A stretch of DNA of 64,000 nt from Pseudomonas alloputida (GTDB lineage Bacteria; Pseudomonadota; Gammaproteobacteria; Pseudomonadales; Pseudomonadaceae): assembly GCF_021283545.2 (NCBI RefSeq), contig NZ_CP128540.1:2825501-2889500 (forward strand), in the 5' to 3' direction. Every line of letters starts with the position of its first letter. Position 1 is the stretch's first letter. Of this stretch, positions 60,245 through 64,000 are shown piece after piece. The translations under genes were made by a program, and so were the position numbers. The notes beneath the pieces were generated by a model that was not told where the DNA came from, did not search any database, and worked only from the letters and a program-made list of their open reading frames with translations.

Positions 60245-61207
60245 ATGAAGAAGCGAATCGTCCTGTATAAACGCCTGTCCGACGACTTGATGGCACGCCT
60301 GCAAGATCGCGTCGAGGTGACCTGGGTGGACACCACCCAGCCCGATGCCCTGGCCCGCCTGCGCGATGCGTTACCGGGGGCGCACGGGTTGTTGGGGGCC
60401 AGCCTGCGCCTGGATGCCAGCCTGCTCGACCTTGCCCCGCAACTGGAAGTGGTGTCGAGCGTTTCGGTAGGCGTGGACAACTACGACATTGCTGAACTCA
60501 GCAGGCGTGGTGTGATGCTCACCAACACGCCCGACGTGTTGACCGAAACCACGGCCGACACAGGCTTTGCCTTGATCCTGGCTACCGCCAGGCGGGTGGT
60601 GGAGCTGGCGAACTGGGTGCGTGACGGCCGTTGGCAGGCCAACCTGGGGCCGGCGCATTTTGGCAGTGATGTGCATGGCAAGACGCTAGGCATCGTCGGC
60701 ATGGGCCGCATTGGCGAGGCCCTGGCCCGGCGCGCGGCCGCTGGTTTTGGCATGCGCGTGCTGTATCACAGCCAGCGTGCCAAGCCCGAGGTGGAAGCAC
60801 GCTATGCCGCATGCCAGTGCAGCCTGGATGAGCTGTTGCAGCAGGCAGATTTCGTTTGCCTGACGGTGCCATTGAGCGCCAGCACCGAAGGCCTGATAGG
60901 CGCACGGGAACTTGCGTTGATGAAGCCTGACGCAATACTGGTGAACATCTCACGCGGGCGTGTGGTGGATGAGCAGGCGCTGATCGAAGCGCTGCGGGCC
61001 AGGCGCATCCGCGGTGCGGGGCTGGACGTGTTCGTGCACGAGCCACTGCCGATCGACTCGCCGCTGTTGCAGCTGGATAACGTGGTAGCGACCCCGCATA
61101 TCGGCTCGGCGACCGAGGAAACCCGCCAGGCCATGGCGCGTTGCGCGGTGGACAACCTGCTCAGCGCGCTGGCCGGTGAGCGGCCGGTAAACCTGGTCAA
61201 CGGCTGA
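60245..61207 (+). CDS. kguD: 2-ketogluconate-6-phosphate reductase
   Basis: 320-residue D-isomer-specific 2-hydroxyacid dehydrogenase: SVSVGVDNYDIAELSRRG, NAD(P) motif LGIVGMGRIGEALARRAAAGFG, catalytic Arg in NISRGRVVDEQAL, Glu in GLDVFVHEPLP and His in ATPHIGSATEE. Reduces 2-keto-6-phosphogluconate to 6-phosphogluconate, which enters Entner-Doudoroff. Last gene of the operon; a REP-like fragment follows at about 61208-61240. Confidence 0.95.
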   Translation: MKKRIVLYKRLSDDLMARLQDRVEVTWVDTTQPDALARLRDALPGAHGLLGASLRLDASLLDLAPQLEVVSSVSVGVDNYDIAELSRRGVMLTNTPDVLTETTADTGFALILATARRVVELANWVRDGRWQANLGPAHFGSDVHGKTLGIVGMGRIGEALARRAAAGFGMRVLYHSQRAKPEVEARYAACQCSLDELLQQADFVCLTVPLSASTEGLIGARELALMKPDAILVNISRGRVVDEQALIEALRARRIRGAGLDVFVHEPLPIDSPLLQLDNVVATPHIGSATEETRQAMARCAVDNLLSALAGERPVNLVNG

Positions 61208-61249
61208 CGCGCCCCCGCTCCCACAGGGGCCGCGCAGCCTTTGAAACGG

Positions 61250-62215
61250 TCAGCGGCAGTTGCCTGCCTTGCGATACCCCGCTGCCTGCGCTTCACCTTC
61301 GTTTGCGAAGGTAACCTGGTTCTTCGCTGTAACCTGGTTGTAGCCCGGGCAGCCGACTGACAGGTGATAGACGTGGCTGTTGCGGTTGCCAAGCACGGCG
61401 CCGACCGAACCGGCGCTGGCCAGGCTTGGTTTGGCCTCTGGCTTGGCTGCGTTTACCGGCACCGCCTCTACCACGCCGCTGCCAACCGGCTTGTAGCCGG
61501 CAGTCCACTTGCGTTCGCCGCTTACGAACGGGTTGGCATGGCCCATGATCGCGGCAATGCGCCGGTCGCGTTCTTTCTCCCAGGCCGACACGGGGTGTTG
61601 CTTGTCCCAGGCCATCAGCAGCTGTTGCTGTTGGCGCGACATGTTCAGCTTGTAGCGGTCGAACATGTAGAACGTGGTGCGGGCCACCAGGCCTTTGACT
61701 TCGTCACGCGGTTCGGCGGTGCGCTGGACGAAATCGACCTTGGTGGTGCATTGGCCGTATTCGCCGGCATTGCCAGTGACCATGCCGTAGTTGAAGTTGC
61801 TGCGGTCACCGTTGACCTCACCCACGGCCGGGTAAAGGTTGAACAGGTCGGCCTCCATGGCGCGGAACACCGGGTCGTTGTCCACGCAGTGCTCACGGCC
61901 GCCGTTCTTCCAGCACTGGCGCTGGTTGCCGAAGGTGTGGGCGGGCACGATGTGTTCCCACTCGGTGCGTTCGGCACGGTTCTGCTGCTTGCGTGTCTGG
62001 TAACCACACGAGGCAGCGTCGATGCGCCCGCCAGACTTGCCCACCCAGGTCCATTTGCAACCGCAGTACAGGTCGCCCATGGCACTGCTGGCCTGGTCCA
62101 GGTAGACCTTCTGCTTGGCCACCACCTTGGCTTCGGTGAAGGTGGCCGGCGGGTTGGCCAGAGCGGGGAGGGTAAAGGAAAATAATAAGGTTACGGCGTA
62201 AAGCAGTGATTTCAT
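61250..62215 (-). CDS. endA: Secreted endonuclease I with C-terminal Cys/His domain
   Basis: 321 residues. Signal peptide MKSLLYAVTLLFSFTLPALA. Endonuclease_1 domain: CGCKWTWVGKSGGRIDAASCGY, the active-site EWEHIVPAHTFGNQRQCW, and EADLFNLYPAVGEVNGDRSNFNYG. A C-terminal extra domain (NRNSHVYHLSVGCPGYNQV ... EAQAAGYRKAGNC) resembles the short metal-binding Ada-like module attached to some secreted nucleases. Probably degrades extracellular or incoming DNA. Start fixed by the signal peptide. Confidence 0.92.
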   Translation of the reverse strand: MKSLLYAVTLLFSFTLPALANPPATFTEAKVVAKQKVYLDQASSAMGDLYCGCKWTWVGKSGGRIDAASCGYQTRKQQNRAERTEWEHIVPAHTFGNQRQCWKNGGREHCVDNDPVFRAMEADLFNLYPAVGEVNGDRSNFNYGMVTGNAGEYGQCTTKVDFVQRTAEPRDEVKGLVARTTFYMFDRYKLNMSRQQQQLLMAWDKQHPVSAWEKERDRRIAAIMGHANPFVSGERKWTAGYKPVGSGVVEAVPVNAAKPEAKPSLASAGSVGAVLGNRNSHVYHLSVGCPGYNQVTAKNQVTFANEGEAQAAGYRKAGNCR

Positions 62216-62229
62216 GGGGAAAACATATT

Positions 62230-62613
62230 TCAGGTTGGGCCGGGCATTGTAATGGTTTCCCCGGGGCTGACCAGCTCGCGGAGCCATACCAATGGTCGGC
62301 CAGGGTCGTCGCTGCCCATACGGCTGAATGTGGCTGAGTCGAGCATGTCCCGCACCTCGGTGCCCATGCGCAGCAGGTGCTCGACGAAACCGGCACCGAC
62401 GTCACCGTAGTCCTCCAGGGAAACCCCGCTCTGGTTGTGCTGGATTGCCAGGTGGTAATGACTGACACCATCGCCGTTGCCGCTACCGCCCAGTACCACC
62501 GTGAAGCGTGGGCCAAGCAGGGTGGCCAGGCGTTCCTGCACCAGATCGAGCAGGGCGACGGGTATTTCATTTTCGCGCAGTGATGTAGGGAAACAGGGTG
62601 TGAACGGAGGCAT
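62230..62613 (-). CDS. Hypothetical protein, 127 residues
   Basis: Cytoplasmic, MPPFTPCFPTSLRENEIPV ... TVVLGGSGNGDGVSHYHLAIQHNQ ... EDYGDVGAGFVEHLLRMGTEV. Looks like a real protein (balanced composition, alternating strand pattern) but I recognise no family. Ends 14 nt upstream of the endonuclease gene, so the two are probably co-transcribed. Confidence 0.7.
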   Translation of the reverse strand: MPPFTPCFPTSLRENEIPVALLDLVQERLATLLGPRFTVVLGGSGNGDGVSHYHLAIQHNQSGVSLEDYGDVGAGFVEHLLRMGTEVRDMLDSATFSRMGSDDPGRPLVWLRELVSPGETITMPGPT

Positions 62614-62743
62614 GAGGGTGTCCTGCTGGGCGGGGTTCGAGTGCTGGCCAGCTTAGGCAAGGTGACTGTCAACTTGGGTAAAGCGGGGGTAAAAGCGGGT
62701 AATGCTCAACCCCCGTGCTGCGCGGTTCATTTCAAGAGCAGCA

Positions 62744-64000
62744 TCAGAAGGTCTGCCCTAACGAGAACTGGAACACCTGGGTTTCGGCGTTATCCGGCTT
62801 TTTCAATGGCGCCGCCAGGCTGAAACTCAGCGGCCCCATCGGGCTGTACCAGGTCACGCCAACCCCCAGCGACACAGCCATCTGCGCCAGGTCGACGCTG
62901 CCGCAGCCTTGGGTGGTGGACAGGTAGCAGGTGTCGGCATACACGTTGCCGGCATCGACGAACACCGAGCTGCGCAGTTGGCTCTGGTCCTTCACGAAGG
63001 GCAGCGGGAACAGGTACTCGGCACCGCCGGTAATCAGGATATTGCCCCCCAGCACATCGGTGTCGCGGTCGGAATAGTAAGCCTGTCCAGCGTTGGAATA
63101 GGCCCCGGTAGCCGGTGTGCTGCGCGGGCCGAGGGTGCCGTCCTTGAACCCGCGTACCGACCCCTGCCCACCGGCGTTGTAGCTTTCATAGAACGGCAAG
63201 CCGTCGGTGGAGCCATAGCCGTTGCCGTAGCCCAGGTTGGTGTGCAGGCGCAGCGTGGTGTTGCTGGTCACCGGCAGGAAAGCCTGGCCGTTGTAGTCGA
63301 GTTTGTAGAACGACAGGTCGCTGCCAGGGGTGGTAGCCATCAGCGTCAGGCTCTGCGAGTGGCCCCGGGTGGCCAGTACGCCTTTGTTGAGGGTAGATTC
63401 CGACCAACCGATCGACGCCTTGAGGTTGTTGAAGCTCTTGCCTTCGCGGGAGATGAAATCGTAGATCTCGTCAGCGCTGTAGGTGCCGGGCGAAATGTCG
63501 TCGTGCTGCAGGGTCAGGCCGTAGGTCAGGCGCGAGGTTTCGTTGATCGGGTAGCCAAAGCTGACCCCGGCGCCGTAGCTGTTGATTGCATAGTACGAAA
63601 CACCATCGTCGTAGTAATCGCTGTAGTCGGTGCTGTTGTAGAACAGGTTGTAGCCCAGGCTGACACCGTCGGCGGTGAAGTAGGGATCGACGAAGCCGAA
63701 GTTGTACTTGGTCTGGTATTCCGAACGGGTCAGGCCGATGGATACCTTGTTACCGGTACCGAGGAAGTTGCTCTGGCTGATCGAACCACCCAGGATCAGG
63801 CCGGCGCTCTGGGCGAAACCGACGCTGGCGGTGATCGAGCCGGAGGCCTGCTCTTCGACGCTGTAGTTGACGTCGACCTGGTCGTCGGTGCCAGGCACCT
63901 GCGGGGTCTCGACGTTGACTTCCTTGAAGAAGCCCAGGCGCTCAAGACGGGTCTTGGACTGGTCGATCAGGTAGGTCGACGCCCAGCCGCCTTCCATCTG
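62744..64000 (-). CDS. BamA/Omp85-family outer-membrane assembly protein, 5' end outside window
   Basis: About 419 residues of the C-terminal part; the frame is still open at base 64000, so the ATG at 63997 is internal. The end of the last POTRA domain (KTRLERLGFFKEVNVET, DVNYSVEEQASGSITASVGF) is followed by the 16-stranded barrel with VGFAQSAGLILGGSISQSNFLGTGNK, the conserved loop-6 motif in GSVRGFKDGTLGPR, and terminal FSLGQTF. It is closest to BamA itself rather than to TamA or TpsB. Whether it is the sole bamA or a second copy cannot be told; the usual neighbours (rseP, skp, lpxD) are not present on this side. Confidence 0.85.
   Translation of the reverse strand, partial: QMEGGWASTYLIDQSKTRLERLGFFKEVNVETPQVPGTDDQVDVNYSVEEQASGSITASVGFAQSAGLILGGSISQSNFLGTGNKVSIGLTRSEYQTKYNFGFVDPYFTADGVSLGYNLFYNSTDYSDYYDDGVSYYAINSYGAGVSFGYPINETSRLTYGLTLQHDDISPGTYSADEIYDFISREGKSFNNLKASIGWSESTLNKGVLATRGHSQSLTLMATTPGSDLSFYKLDYNGQAFLPVTSNTTLRLHTNLGYGNGYGSTDGLPFYESYNAGGQGSVRGFKDGTLGPRSTPATGAYSNAGQAYYSDRDTDVLGGNILITGGAEYLFPLPFVKDQSQLRSSVFVDAGNVYADTCYLSTTQGCGSVDLAQMAVSLGVGVTWYSPMGPLSFSLAAPLKKPDNAETQVFQFSLGQTF

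Noticed and set aside
1..64000. CRISPR array, prophage, tRNA or rRNA genes
   Set aside because: No regularly spaced repeats, phage structural genes, cloverleaf-like sequences or rRNA signatures were seen by eye; no software scan was possible.

Overview
The window is GC-rich chromosomal DNA of a Pseudomonas of the putida group. Supporting signs are a MexEF-OprN-type pump, the ptxS-kguEKTD 2-ketogluconate operon with TGAAACCGGTTTCA operators, P. putida-type REP elements (gtaggagcgggtt..acccgc), and a gene order that I recall, without being able to check it, as close to the PP_3373-PP_3427 stretch of P. putida KT2440 read backwards. No tRNA, rRNA, prophage or CRISPR array was seen.

Layout. 1-5215: oprN (cut by the window edge), mexF, mexE. 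5407-7034: an isolated type II secretion-like pair (GspF, GspG). 7220-12636: lytic transglycosylase, two tandem paralogous histidine kinases and an NtrC-type sigma54 activator. 12651-16269: gluconate permease, gluconokinase and GntR, with three copies of one operator. 16483-21677: a soluble PAS-PAS-MCP (BdlA-like) protein and a BvgS/BvgA-like phosphorelay. 21899-24570: DUF1272 protein, cobM, cobE, cbtA, cbtB and a cobalamin riboswitch. 24701-29514: small metabolic, stress and repair genes (GNAT, LysE, hydrolase, pirin, DUF1652, AlkB). 29673-35216: a four-gene secreted-protein operon ending in two curlin-repeat proteins. 35485-41890: a LysR, HMG-CoA-lyase-like, CoA-transferase, gamma-carbonic-anhydrase-like, MFS and OprD catabolic cluster. 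41893-49654: a VgrG island with DotU/TssL, VgrG, DUF4123 adaptor, VasX-like membrane toxin and putative immunity protein. 50005-53790: a gluconate 2-dehydrogenase operon with two of three subunits frameshifted. 53821-55865: an IS110 element plus a tandem transposase-less copy, inserted in a REP. 56080-61207: ptxS and kguEKTD. 61250-64000: endonuclease I, a small unknown, and the 3' part of a BamA-like gene.

Two observations stand out. First, a CCCCC-N5/6-GGGGG palindrome lies 76-91 bp upstream of a sigma54 (-24/-12) promoter candidate at three places: before gspG, before the second kinase plus its sigma54 activator, and before the curlin operon. This suggests that the two-component system controls itself, the pseudopilin pair and the amyloid operon. 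Second, the non-coding left ends of the two IS110 copies each contain two short segments followed by AGTG. The first matches that copy's own left flank and the second matches its own right end, four matches out of four. That is what programmable bridge RNAs should look like, and it lets the order of insertion be read from the sequence.

Metabolically the window holds glucose-derived acid metabolism: gluconate uptake and phosphorylation under GntR, and 2-ketogluconate production (broken here) and use under PtxS.
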